64,000 nt of DNA from Lycorma delicatula. Lineage: Eukaryota > Arthropoda > Insecta > Hemiptera > Fulgoridae. The notes beneath the pieces are model-generated. The model ran no database searches and was not told the DNA's origin. It worked only from the letters and a program-made list of their open reading frames with translations. Location of the stretch: NCBI RefSeq assembly GCF_047948215.1, contig NC_134465.1, forward strand, positions 54,592,341-54,656,340, in the 5' to 3' direction. A program made the translations under genes and the position numbers. The stretch's first letter is position 1. Every line of letters begins with the position of its first letter. Below, one piece after another: positions 49,498 to 61,116 of the stretch.

Positions 49498-51079
49498 TAA
49501 TAATATAATAATTTGAAAGTATGCAAAGGCAACTTATATCCGATAAATACTAATTTTTACTTGATAGTGTAGAAATAGGGTGGATATCATATCAGTGTAT
49601 ATATTGTTATTGTTTGTGATTTTGAATAGTAGTAACAAATATCAAGAATGTATTGGGTTGAAGGTCACCCTAATACTGCCAGTTCCGAATCCTGCAGCCA
49701 CCTATTGGCTTCCCTCAGAAATTTACTCACAAAAATTCTCTCAAACACATCTGTCAGCAGTAAGTGCTATATTATTTTTAATTAGTTGAAGGGAATGTTA
49801 ATATATAGAAGAACATTATTCATGTTATTATAAAATAAATGAATAAATGATTATCCTTTCTCCAAACCAAAAAGTGAAATTCTTAATAGGAGTTTTTGTT
49901 ATTTGGTTCCTAAGATCTGTAATAAGTTGCCAGAATTTATTAAGGAATGTATGATTATTATTAAATTTCTCTATTTTTCAAAAAATGAATAATCAAGTTT
50001 GTTGATGCTAAAACGTTTTTTTGAAACAAAGTGAAAACAAATTATTATTTTTTGTTTATTTAAAGTAATATAACTACATTTTGTTCAAAATAATAACTAA
50101 ACAAATGAATCCAAATGCAACCTTATAAGTTGTGACTAGTCATTAAAGACAGCATCCACTTGGCTATATATATTTTTACATGTTATAGAGCATTATCCAC
50201 AGTTTTTTTATCCTTTATAAAGTGATTATTTCTGGGTTTTCTCTTTGGGTTACTAAATTCCATCAATGTTTAGAAGTAAATATTTTATGTTGATTATTTA
50301 AATTTTTGTGTAACACATGTACAAATTTTTGTTTATGTATCACTTTACGTATGCAATCTTAATTATATATATTTTTTTAAATATTTTTTTCTTTTTTACA
50401 CTGTATTAGATGCATGCGAGATATAATTTTTAAATTGGTAATTTTATTCATTGAATAAATTAATGTTTGTATATAAGGTAACTAACAATAAATTTGTATT
50501 GAGCTTAAAGCTCTCTTTTATTTTTTATTACTAACCGTATTTCTCACCAACTACTTTCTTAGCGTAACTAATTAAATAAATTCAAATAAATAAAAAAAAT
50601 TAAAACAGAAGGAGTATCTTCTGCATTTGAAATATATAAACGAAAGACTTAAAGTAAACAAAAATAAAGGTGGAACCAGGGGCATATCCAGCAACTGAAT
50701 TTGGAAGCCATTTGGGGCACGGAGTCACACTTTCCTACTACTTTCTAATTGGGTTATTTATTTTTATTGGATACATACTATATTCTGAACTATTTTTATA
50801 CACAAAAAATTGTTTAACCAATAATTAGTATTACTATAAAAGAGGCAAAAAGGGATGGATTCGGCAAAACCAAAAAATTGCTTAAGTTTTTTCAATTTTG
50901 TTTCAGTATATAAAAATTAAACTGTAAGATATTCAAAGTAACCCTCACAGGAACTCCAGAAGCTAAATTAATTTTAATTTCAGACTGTACAGTTCTAATA
51001 ACTTTAATCAAAACAGTCAAAATTATATAAAAATATAAGATGGCATTTTTACACATTTTATTTCACGCAATAATAATAA
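49498..51079. other. AT-rich stretch, nothing recognised
   Basis: A hAT-end-like CAGGGGCATATCCAG word at about 50689 has no visible partner. The plus frame at 49580-49789 has no motif. Confidence 0.45.
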
Positions 51080-51383
51080 TAATAGTCAATAGTTTATTTA
51101 CAAATAAATTAATCTGGATGATTACCTTCTTAGTATACTGAACGATAACACGATTTTTATCAATTTGCATGTTGTTATGAATATGCATTTCAGCAAGTGA
51201 GATCATCCTTTTTTAATTACCTATTAAGAAAGAAGATATATTCACGTTAATTATAGAGCTGCAATTGGTTATTTTGACAATACAGTATTGGTAAAATGTT
51301 TCAATTGTTTTCAACTGGGTTTTCAAAATACAAGGCCTTCGGCCCTTTGGGAGAGGCCATGGCCCCCATGGAAATATAATAAT
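51080..51383 (-). repeat. Inverted repeat, left arm
   Basis: The reverse complement of this block matches 53286-53581 along about 300 bases at roughly 75 % by eye. Shared words are ACATTTTAC..ATAC/CCTGT, GTCAAAATAACCA, ATGAATATATCTT..TTCTTAA.AGGTAATTAA and AAATGCATATTCATAA. At the inner edge both carry GGCCTTGTAT..GAAAACCCA.TTGAAAA. Confidence 0.7.
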
Positions 51384-52149
51384 TATATTTCTTGAAGAAT
51401 ATATGTATGAGTTCGAATTAAATGACATCGATGAATAATAAATATAAATTCTTCTATATTGATGTCATCCATGGTAAAAAGAATTTTTTTTGTAGTACTA
51501 TCTAATTCCATAAGGATTCGTTATTGAATAAAAGATAAAGAAAAAGACATCCTTATGGGAAATTCACATATAAGTTTTATGTTATAAATCTTTGAACAGA
51601 AAGAAAAAAGTTATATCAATAGAAAGTAAACTACAAAATATAAAACTTTCTGGTGAACAACTTTTTCATATGATGTGTCGTTACAAGATATAAACATTTA
51701 TTGTGTAAAAGGAAAAACTATGTTCATAATTTTAAATCACAAAGTTCTTTCCCCTGTCCCTCCTGTCCCTCTATTACCTAGTAAAGTTTTATTATTAACA
51801 TTTAGAACTATTAATCTTTTTTTTTAGACTACATTTTTTTAGAATACATAATTTTTTAAAAATTATTACATAAAGAAATTAATATAAGCTAGGCAATCTA
51901 AACCTGTAAATATTTAAACTGAGCTTGTTTATTACTGCAGCTTTCATTCAGAATCAATTTTTTTTTTTTTATTCTAACTGTAATAAATTTTATAATACAA
52001 AAGGAGAATATATGTTAAAAGAAGAGCTATTAAAACTTTTTCACTTAGTGCATGTTGAAATAAGTCTAAATGTATGTATATTTCTACCATTTGATTAACA
52101 GTTTTTTTTTAATAATTTTTGAAATTTTAAAAAAATTTTCTTCAAATAA

Positions 52150-53152
52150 AAAGATAGAAGAACAATTGCTAACATTTACAGGAACCAAACAGCAACAGTA
52201 ATAATTGAAGAACATAAGAAAGAAGCCGTAATAAGAAAGGGAGTCCGACAAGGATGTTTCCTATCCCCGTTACTTTTTAATCATTACATACAACTTGCAG
52301 TTAATGATGATGTTAAAGAACAATTTAGATTCGGAGTAACAGTAAAAGGTAAAAAGATAAAGATGATACGATTTGCTGATGATATAGTAATTCTAGCTGA
52401 GAGTAAAAAGGATTTAGAAGAAACAATGAATGCCATGGATGAAGTCCTACACAACAGCTACCACATGAAAATAAACAAGAACAAAACGAAAGTAATGAAA
52501 TGTAGTAGAAATAACAAAGATGGACCACTGAATGTGAAAATAGAAGGAGAAAAGATTACGGAGGTAGAAGAATTTTGTTATTTGGGAAGTAGAATTACTA
52601 AAGATGGATGAAGCAGGAGCGATATAAAATGCTGAATAGCACAGGCGAAACGAGCCTTCAGTCAGAAATATAATTTGCTTACATCAAAAATTAATTTAAA
52701 TGTCAGGAAAAGATTTTTGAAAGTATATGTTTGGAATGTCGCTTTATATGGAAGTGAAACTTGGATGATCTGAGTATCTGAGAAGAAAAGAATAGAAGTT
52801 TTTGAAATGTAGTGCTATAGGAGAATGTTAAAAATCATATGGGGGAAGTGACAAATGAAGAGGTGTTGCGGCAAATAGATGAAGAAAGAAGCATTTGAAA
52901 AAATATAGCTAAAAGAAGAGACCGACTTATAGGCCACATATTAAGGCATGGCATCCTGGAATAGTCGCTTTAATATTGGAGGGACAGGTAGAAAGAAAAA
53001 ATTGTGTAGGCAGGCCACCTTTGGAATATGTAAAACACATTGTTAGGGATGTAAGATGTAGGGGGTATACCGAAATGAAACGACTAGCACTAGATAGGGA
53101 ATCTTGGAGAGCTGCATCAAACCAGTCAAATGACTGAAGACAAAAAAAAATT
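52150..53152 (+). mobile_element. LINE fragment with intact FADD box, same family as 33722-36262
   Basis: RT text reads [32 protein letters not shown], then [19 protein letters not shown] (52363 onward, catalytic F-A-D-D present), [16 protein letters not shown] and [14 protein letters not shown] before a stop. The tail has [10 protein letters not shown] and ends CAGTCAAATGACTGAAGACA plus A-run at 53150. 5'-truncated, with several stops. It sits between the arms of the inverted repeat pair. Confidence 0.85.
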
Positions 53153-53285
53153 TTTGAAAAAGAAAAATATTATTTGAATCCTTGTTGGATTATAAATAAC
53201 ATTATTTTGAACATATTATTATTAATTGTTCTTATAAAAATAATAACTCAATACATAATGGTACCAGCAATAAAAAAAACATACA

Positions 53286-53581
53286 TATAGGATGGCATGG
53301 GGACCATGGCTACCCCAGAGCCTATAGGCCTTGTATACGAAAACCCAATTGAAAAAAATTTAAACATTTTACTAATCCTGTGTTATCAAAATAACCAGTT
53401 GTAACTCTGCAATTAACATGAATATATCTTTTTTCTTAACAGGTAATTAAGAGAGGCTGACGTCACTTGCTCTAATGCATATTCATAATGACATACAGAT
53501 TGATATACATTCTGTTATCGATTGGTATGCTAAGTTGTATAACCATAGAGATGAATTTATTTTGTAAATAGATTATTGTAC
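53286..53581 (+). repeat. Inverted repeat, right arm
   Basis: Partner of 51080-51383. The outer ends (left AGTCAATAGTTTATTTACAAA, right mirrored TAGTACAATAATCTATTTAC) match, so the pair could be the long terminal inverted repeats of one 2.5-kb element. Confidence 0.7.
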
Positions 53582-53584
53582 TAG

Positions 53585-53865
53585 CCGGCCCATTTAACCA
53601 GAACCTGGACCCTCACGACTCAGGTCAGCCCAGGCGAATCCTGTTGCCAACTCAGGCATTCCTTGGGGGTCTCCCGGGGCCAAGGAGCCTACCCTATGGC
53701 CGCAGAGCTTGCTTTGTTTACCATCCCCAATTTGCCAGGGAGACCAGCGCCCTGGAGACCCACAGAGCTTGCTTTGGTCACCATTCCCATCTACCTAGAG
53801 GGCTCCACTCCCCAGGATCCTGCACTGCTAGTTATCCTCATGGTTGTGAGAATAATACTGATGAA
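53585..53865. mobile_element. GC-rich insertion, unclassified
   Basis: About 280 bases of strongly GC-rich DNA between AT-rich flanks. An internal duplication CAGAGCTTGCTTTG occurs at 53703 and 53763 with similar following text (ACCAT..CCC). It ends GAATAATACTGATGAATAATAATTATAAT, a TAA-type tail as seen on I-type LINEs, which suggests a plus-strand 3' UTR fragment. Overlapping open frames here have no recognised domain. Confidence 0.4.
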
Positions 53866-55365
53866 TAATAATTATAATATTCAGGCTTTATAGAAACGTG
53901 AAATAGAAACTAAAGTACAGAAGACAGAATAATAGTAACTATGGTAACTGAAGTACACACACCTTTGACAATGAAAATTTCATAAGTTATTTCTTTACCA
54001 TGGTGGCAGAAATATAATAATGAAGTAAAAGTATCCATCTATTTTTTCCTGAATGAATATCTTTAATTGATAGTTCACCCTTTTGGAGGATGAAGAAATA
54101 ATGAATATTTTTAATATATTAACCTTCAAGGGAGCTAGGGCCTCAGTCAATGCCTTAAAACCTTCCCTGGGATAAGATGAATGTATCCTGTAATTTGAAA
54201 GTAATCGGTCAGTTGGTTTCTCATGTAATGCGATAACAATCAGACAAACTTTATATATAGATATATTTTTTCTGAATAACTGTGATCTGTTAGATCGAGA
54301 ATGTACCTGATGCATGCAAAAGTTAGCCTTAAACCTACTAATTAATATTGTGTTTGAATTTTGAAAATCAGGCGATTGTTAGTAGAGATATTATAAGAGC
54401 ACCCTGTTCCACTTCCCAAAACAGCACCCAGCTTGAAGGTGATGATTAGCCTCCCACAAGGTGCACCTATACCTCATCACTCTAGCCTCACAGGAAGCCT
54501 ATTATTGTTAAACAGAAATTTCTTTGATTTATTTAATATTATTTTATTTAACATAAATTTAATTCTATTATTTTTGTAATATTCATTTGGTTGATTAGAA
54601 TCATTCACATCAAACCAGCTCACATAGTGATAGAGACTCACAGCTCACAGTTCATTAATTTGATTCATTAAACTTTGTACTTCAACCGGAAAATCTCCAC
54701 TATTACATAAATATATATGTTTTTTTTTTTCAAGATTTTTACAGATGAAATATATTTAAAAACCTTTTAAGTTTTGCCAAGAAACTTGGATAAAAATTTG
54801 GTTGCGATTGATGGAGTAGTTCTTTTTGTTTATTCCGAACAAACCGAACCCTTCTTCCTCTTTATATAATAGTATAGATGAAAATAAAACGTGTAAAATT
54901 TTGGATTGTAATGGATTTTTTGCAATGTTATTTTTTAATCGTTAACAAATGTGCCTAAGAAAAAAATGACATTACTTAGGAAAAATCTCAAGATACTGAG
55001 GGTGACCTTGCTGTATGCCTCTCCCACTTGACATTTTATGAAAATTTAACGGCATTAATGTCTTATATATAGAAGTAATCTGACCATGTTTAATCAAAAT
55101 CGGTCCAGTAGTTCTGGAGATATAAGTTGATTTAGAGACCACCGAACACACACGTACATACAAACGAACATTAACATCCGGAAAATTTCCATCCGGTTTT
55201 TTGGGTTCCTTAGGTGTCAAAATGTCAACATCAGGTGTAAACTGCATATGCTCAAATCGGACCGATTACAATACTTTCCCTTCTAGAGCTGTAGCTCTAT
55301 CTAGACGGTAAGGTAAACATAAAATACGAAAGCTCTTAGACGAATAGAAGAGTTGGAATAACCCA
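53866..55365. repeat. Dispersed-repeat-like sequence, unclassified
   Basis: Two stretches with moderate GC (about 54120-54320 and 54980-55330) have open minus-strand frames (54315-53995 and 55247-54972) that read DGNFPDVNVRLYVRV and SNYRIHSSYPREGFKAL. Phrases such as AATCGGTCCAGTAGTTCTGGAGATATAAG look like repeat text rather than host exons. No family assigned. Confidence 0.35.
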
Positions 55366-55655
55366 CCGGGTTGGTCTGGTGGTGAACGCGTCTTCCCAAA
55401 TCAGCTGATTTGGAAGTCGAGAGTTCCAGCGTTCAAGTCCTAGTAAAGCCAGCTATTTTTACACGGACTTGAATACTAGATCGTGGATACCGGTGTTCTT
55501 TGGTGGTTGGGTTACAATTAACCACACATCTCAGGTATGGTCGAACTGAGAATATACAAGACTACACTTCATTCACACTCATACATATCATCCTCATTCA
55601 TCCTCTGAAGTATTATCTAAACGGTAGTTACCGGAGGCTAAACAGGAAAAAGAAA
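55366..55655 (+). mobile_element. SINE family A, full length
   Basis: Starts ACCCACCGGGTTGGTCTGG with an A-box (TGGTCTGGTGGTGAACGCG) and has a good B-box (GCGTTCAAGTCC) about 55 bases on. Then come the body (GTGGATACCGGTGTTCTTTG, CACACATCTCAGG), CATACATATCATCCTCATTC and the tail GGAGGCTAAACAGGAAAAAG. This is the clearest reference copy in the window: a tRNA-derived head with an unrelated 3' body. Confidence 0.88.
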
Positions 55656-55839
55656 GATTGATATAAATAGGCGGTCATATATTTAGGGCCATCATAATAA
55701 AATTGTGGGATAGCTTAGATTAAGGCATAAGGGAAATTTAAAAAAAATTATGTCTCGTATTGTTGATGATTAGGGTGTTTTTATTTATTATTCTCTATAT
55801 TTAAGAAAAAACACAGTATTTATATTTAGTTTGTCAGAC

Positions 55840-56170
55840 ACAGTATTTAGTATATTTAGCATGCCAAAGTGAAGTCAAAAATTTTAGTTCGACTTGCGTA
55901 CGAAAAGGTACGTTCGACTTGTGTACCTTCATATGAAAATAATATAGAATGTTGGTTCAATCAATTCAAATAAACAGGATCTGTTCTCAAGTAGAAATCG
56001 CCTGGAAGGAAACAGGTATCAGGAGAAATTATACGATTTGAGTTTATCAAAAGTCCTAATAAATCCATTGTTCGTCGAAGCCTTAATTACAAATTCCAAA
56101 ACAGAACCGTTTACGAAGTTTTACGTAAAAGATTGCACTGGTATACCTAAAAAAATTCAGCTATTGTAAT
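55840..56170 (+). mobile_element. Transposase HTH-domain fragment (mariner-related)
   Basis: Broken plus-strand text WFNQFK.TGSVLK.KSPGRK, QVSGEIIRFEFIKSPNKSIV, RRSLNYKF and TVYEVLRKRLHWY follows the N-terminal two-HTH pattern of a common insect transposase (TGS...GRP..S.E..RI...F..SP.KS.RR.S......TV..VLRKRL). The catalytic domain is absent. Confidence 0.6.
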
Positions 56171-56620
56171 AAATAAATATTATCTGATATAGAAAAATAT
56201 ATCCAGTTCACTATTGTAATTTTAGACAAAATTAGTGAAAAAGAATCGTTTTTTAATGGTATAATTTTTACGTTTTTCTTGGTTCCCCGGGTCATGTAAT
56301 GTCGAAAAATGCAAAAAGCACATTCTTCCCTTTTTTTGACTGATTACCATACTTCTTGCAGCATAGCTCTAGAGCTATAATACCAAGAAAGTAAAATTTT
56401 CAGAGAGTTGGGTAGAGCAACAGGGCTCTTTACTCTAGCCTTGTAGAGTAAAGTAAGTCCAGGCCTACCCCCCTGTGAGGATATGTTAAAAACACTGTTT
56501 ATTCACAAAATTTATGTGACCTGAATCACTTAAAGGAAAGAATTAAGGAAGCGATTACAGTCATAACAGAATATATATTACATCGTGTAAGAACATTAAT
56601 TGAAAATCGATTAAACATTT

Positions 56621-56735
56621 ACCTAGCGACGAAAGTTTTTTCATAATATGGATTCCGCGTTTCGGAATACCTTCACTCTCAAAACTACTTTTAACTACGA
56701 GTGTTAGAATCACAATACTAGGAAGGGAAGAAAAC
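56621..56735 (-). other. Weak candidate for the missing upstream GAS2-like exon
   Basis: A pyrimidine-rich acceptor (TTCTTCCCTTCCTAG) precedes an open frame that reads ..GIPKRGIHIMKKLSSLG and stops at a good donor (G|GTAAAT, exon end at 56623). The exit phase is exactly the one the exon at 47933 needs, giving LSSLG joined to LEYINAG. However, the expected Trp of the CH-domain start is absent, so this may be chance. Confidence 0.22.
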
Positions 56736-56889
56736 AACACTGAAATCAATTGTAATAATCCTAACTAAAAATAAAATATTGTGAAAGAACGAGAATAAAA
56801 ATTTTTAAAACTTTTTTCTATGTTTAAGGTCCGGGGTTTATAATTTTGGGAAATTGTAAACATTTTTTGATAGCACTATATATGATGTA

Positions 56890-58226
56890 CGAGGCTCGAC
56901 TGATAAATTTTGCAGACTAGCGTGCTACACGGAGACAAAAGGTATTATGAGACGTGGCAGCACATGATAGCTTAAATCCCCCTCTAAAAACCTGCGATAA
57001 TGCGTTGAAATCCGTTCACCAGTTTATTTTCAGTTGCAGTTAAAATGGAATCGAGTACGGTCAATTTGTCAAAACGGTTAAAACAGCGCGCAGTTATCGA
57101 ATTTTTAACACCGGAAAATGTGAATCGTACGAATATTTTTCATCGTTTAAAATCGGTTTACGGTAGTGAAACTGTTGATAGGAGTATTGTGAATAGGTGG
57201 GCGTTGAAATTTCGCGGATGTGAAGCTGGTAAAACGACAATTGAGGACGCACCTCGCAGCGGACGACCAGTTTCTGTGACTGACGAGAAACATCAAAAGG
57301 AGGTGGACGATTTGTTCAAAGTGACCGACGAATCACCTAGAAACGCATTGCTATTCAGTATCTAAAGAACGAGTAAGTCATATTATCGATCAACTGGGTT
57401 ACCGCAAAATCTGTGCGCGATGGATACCGCACAAAGTGATGGATTAACACAAGCAGCGTCGTGTTGAATGTTGCGAAGAACTTTTACACCGCTATCGTGC
57501 CGAAGGAAACTACTTCCTTTTCAATATTGCGACCGGGGATGAGAGTCGGGTACATCATTACGACCCGGAAGAAAAAAGGCAAAGGAAAACATACAGATAT
57601 TATGAATCGCCAAAACCCAATAAATTTAAAACTCAAGCCTCAGAGAAGAAACTCATTTTGACGGTATTTTGGGACGCCAAACACGTTTATGTGACTGACT
57701 ATCAGGAACATGGGAAGACTGTGAACTCCGAACGGTACGTTGAGACATTAAGACACCTCAGACGACGAGTATGTCGCGTTCGAAAAACCACTATGCCCAT
57801 AATCTTGCAACATGACAATGCGCGGCCTCTCGCATCGCGCGCCACTAAAGAGGTTCTCCGCAAGCTGAAGTTTGAGCCTATTCCACATCCGTCATGCTCG
57901 CCGGATTTGGGTACGTGCGACTTCCACTTCTTCCTTCATCTCAAGAAGATCTTAAAGGTAATCATTACACCTCTGACGATGAGGCAAAGGAATCTGTGGC
58001 CGCTAGGATCCGAGAAACACCGCCGCTATTTTTCAGTGACGGAATACAAAAACCTCGTCACGAGTTGAGAAAAGTGTGTCAGTGTAAACGGGGATTATAT
58101 TAAAAAATAAATACTACATTTTATAAATGAACTATTGTACATTTATTTATTTTTTATTTCATTACAATATCTTTTTTCATTCCCATGATACGCTATATAT
58201 GTTCAAAATTTATCAGCTGAGCCTCG
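56890..58226 (+). mobile_element. Young mariner, complete ends, lightly broken transposase
   Basis: CGAGGCTCGACTGATAAATT and its inverted partner AATTTATCAGCTGAGCCTCG end the element, with TA on both sides; 1337 bases, the usual mariner size. The transposase starts MESSTVNLSKRLKQRAVIEF (57045), with HTH text ending [27 protein letters not shown] (first Asp), LQHDNAR (second Asp) and SPDLGTCDF (third Asp, 34 residues after the second). It is broken by a frameshift just before 57361, a TAA near 57445, a frameshift near 57957 and another near 58065, after which VSVNGDYIKK and stop follow. CpG content is clearly higher than in the surrounding DNA. Confidence 0.92.
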
Positions 58227-59389
58227 TATAAAATACCAAAAAATATTTTAAATATTAAAACCAAAGGTTGATAACAAAAACAACATTTTTAAGCTTTAAG
58301 AGATAGAGGTTGATTATTTGAAGAAAAAATTATTTATATACGCGTTGTAGGAAACAAATCTCCCAAAGTAAAGGTTTTCCAAAGTTGCTTTGAAGAAAAT
58401 CAAAATTGGTTTTTCGCGATATCTCCCACTCCCTAACAAATTAAAAAATAAAATTTATACGATCAATGCCCCGTAGATTGAAATATTTAAGCCAATTTTT
58501 GAAGAAAATCGGTTCGGTCAACATAATATATAAGATCAAAAGTATTTCAACAGACACGTTTTTTTGGTCTAGATGAACTATTTGGACCCTAAAACGTAAA
58601 GATTTGGTAAAAATTTGTTACCGCATTTTTGATATGATACTTTTCCTTTTAATACACCTATTCGCCGTGAATAGTAAAATTAACTAAACGAATAGAATCA
58701 ACAACGTTGTAAAATCGATTTAAAAGAAAAAAAAATTGTAGAACAGTCGGATAAAAATAAAAATGATTTATTACCTAAGCAACGCCTGATTGGTTTTTAA
58801 TACGAATATAAATAATATCCAAGTCTCATAATTGTTAAGTTATTTTATGGAAAGAAACAACAATTGTTTAGAGTTTTTAAGCAAAACGTGTCGGCATAAA
58901 TTAAAAAAATATATATATAAACAAAAGAAAACAAGACATGAAACTATATATGGAAAATGACGACATCTGGGCATGAAATATAAATTAAGCTCTCAGAAAT
59001 ATCTTTATGCCTTAAGCTATTTCGATTTTCTCTATTTACGGTATATACGCATATATTCAAAACAATTGTACCGGGGGAAGGATCAAGTTAGCGTAATCAA
59101 TAATTTATAAAAAGCTTTAAACGTTGCTGGGTGTTTGCTAAATGCAAACAGATGCTGTACCGGTCGTAATTCCACTCCCCACCTACTACGTCTCTCTTGC
59201 AATAACGCTGTACCGGATTATTATTTATGCAGTATAAACTAATAATGTTGATAATAATGGTTCGTACATTTAATAAAATAATGTAACTGTGATTTTACTA
59301 TTTCTGTAAAGAATTTATTAAAATTTTAGTTATTTTAAGCTAGTTGCTAAAATACATAGAACTTTTTTTGCCATTAATTATAATTTTTT
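58227..59389. other. Stretch with no recognised gene
   Basis: Moderately AT-rich, with repeat-like phrases around 58390-58640 but no assignable family. Confidence 0.45.
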
Positions 59390-59502
59390 TTTGTCTTCAG
59401 TCATTTGACTGGTTTGATGCAGCTCTTCAAGATTCCTTATCTAGTGCCAGTTGTTTCATTTCGGTATAAACGCTACATCCTACATCCCTAACAATTTGTT
59501 TT

Positions 59503-59796
59503 TATTTCCTTTTTAGCCTCCGGGAATCACCGACAGATATTACTTCAGAGGATGAATGAGAATGATATGTATGTGTGTAAATGAAGTGTAATCTTGTACA
59601 GTCTCAGTTGGAGCATTCCTGAGATGTGTAGTTAATTTAAACCCAACCATCAAAGAACACCGGTATCCACGATCTAGTATTCAAATCCGTGTAAAAATAA
59701 CTGTCTTTACTAGGACTTGAACGCTGTAACTCTCGACTTCGAAATCAGCTGATTTGCGAAGACGCGTTCACCACTAGACCAACCCGGTGGGTATCT
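59503..59796 (-). mobile_element. SINE family A inserted in the LINE, with 15-bp TSD
   Basis: CTAACAATTTGTTTT at 59488-59502 is repeated exactly at 59797-59811; the sister LINE copy at 63796 has the sequence only once. The SINE is full length, from the ACCCACCGGGTTGGTCTAG head to GGAGGCTAAAAAGGAAAT, with its A-tail toward the left. Confidence 0.9.
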
Positions 59797-59927
59797 CTAA
59801 CAATTTGTTTTACATGTTCCAAAATTCGCCTGTCTGCATAATTTTACCCATCTACCTGTTCCTTCAACATCAAAGCGACTATTCCAGGATGCCTTGTGGC
59901 CCATAAGTCTGTCTCTTTTTTTAATTC

Positions 59928-60365
59928 CCGTGTGGGAGTTCTGACTCTTACCGCATTGCCGTGGGAAGCTAACTCCGAGTATGGCTGACACCGACCAATT
60001 ATTATGGCTCCATGCGATATAAAACGGTGGACAGGTACTTGCTGGCATTCAGCGACCTAGGCGTGGCAGCGAATTGCTGACTAGACGAGATAAATTTTAT
60101 TATGGATATCATATATATTTTTAGTAGTTGACTGGGTGCGCCTACCCATTTTAGCAAATTTATGACAAATGAGCGGTTAGGACACGTAAACCGGTGGTGT
60201 ATGGCACCACGCTTAGTCGGCTCACGCTGTTAGGTAAGCTCTAGTAGCTGTGCTAGTAAACTTTTCGAGGCCGAGTTACCGTTTGTAGCACAGACATTCG
60301 GTTTTATGCTTTAGGGCGACCGAAAGGGATGGTGGTGGAAGAAATGCCAAGCAAATCAAAATTCT
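59928..60365 (-). mobile_element. CpG-rich insertion in the LINE, unclassified
   Basis: About 440 bases that interrupt the LINE between GTCTGTCTC and TTTTAACTATATTTTT (compare 63911-63937, uninterrupted). TCTCTTTT is present at both edges as a short duplication, and a T-run at the left edge suggests a minus-strand poly(A). It is GC- and CpG-rich (CGAGGCCGAG, GGCGACCGAAAG, GCGTGGCAGCG). No promoter boxes or coding text recognised. Confidence 0.55.
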
Positions 60366-60755
60366 CTTTTAACTATATTTTTCCAAATGCTTTTTTCTTC
60401 ATCAATTTGCTGCAATACCTCTTCATTTGTCATGTTATCCACACATCTGATTTTTAACATTCTCCTACAGCAACGCAATTCAAAAGCTTCTAATATTTTC
60501 TTCTCAGGTACTCCGATCGTCCAAGTTTCATTTCAATGTAAAGCTACGCCCCAAACATATGCTTTCAAAAATTATTTTCTGATGTTTAAATTAGCTTTTA
60601 CCTAAGTAAATTATATTTCTGACTGAAAGCTCGTTTCGCCTGTGCTATTCAGTATTTTATATCGCTCCTGCTTCGTCCATCTTTAGTAATTCAACTTTCC
60701 AAATAACAAAATTCTTCTACCTCCATAGTCCTTTCTCGTCCTATTTTTGTACGAC

Positions 60756-61009
60756 TAATTAGTAATACCTTTAAATAAGCTGGTAACGAAGTTGTTATAC
60801 TTTCTTTAAATATTATTTAAAGAAAATAAATTAGAAATTTACAATAATTTAATTTAAAATAAAATTATTAGTTCGGAATTATAAATTAGGATCCTTCGGA
60901 AAGTTTTTTCTGACACAAAGATGGCATAAGATCGAGTAATGCAAACAAGTTTTTACATTTTTTGAAAAATCTGATGTGGTCATCACATTCCTTGTAGGGC
61001 TTTCCTTTC
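60756..61009. other. Stretch with no recognised gene
   Basis: AT-rich spacer between the LINE and a SINE fragment. Confidence 0.45.
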
Positions 61010-61116
61010 TTTTTCCTGTTTAGCCTTCGGTAACTACCGTTTTAGATAATTCTTCAGAGGATGAATGAGGATGATATGTATGAGTGTAAATGAAGTGTAG
61101 TCTTGTACATTCTCAG
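61010..61116 (-). mobile_element. SINE family A, 3' fragment
   Basis: Contains the mirrored tail CCTGTTTAGCC and the AGGATGATATGTATGAGTGT word. The tRNA head is missing. Confidence 0.75.

Larger units (their letters stand above)
59390..60755 (-). mobile_element. LINE 3' fragment carrying two nested insertions
   Basis: The minus strand ends TTTGACTGAAGACAAAAAAA at 59390, as in 52150-53152. LINE pieces are 59390-59502, 59797-59927 and 60366-60755. Between them lie a SINE (59503-59796) and a CpG-rich insert (about 59928-60365). The piece at 60600-60755 corresponds to the [22 protein letters not shown] region of the sister copies. Confidence 0.8.

Noticed and set aside
50689..50704. CAGGGGCATATCCAG as a hAT terminal repeat
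   Set aside because: No inverted partner or 8-bp duplication found nearby.
53644..53893. Two overlapping Pro/Ala-rich plus-strand frames as a host exon
   Set aside because: They fall in a GC-rich block with an internal repeat and no splice consensus; better explained as an inserted element.
54972..55247. 91-codon minus-strand frame as a gene
   Set aside because: Text and setting look like dispersed repeat sequence; no domain and no exon signals.
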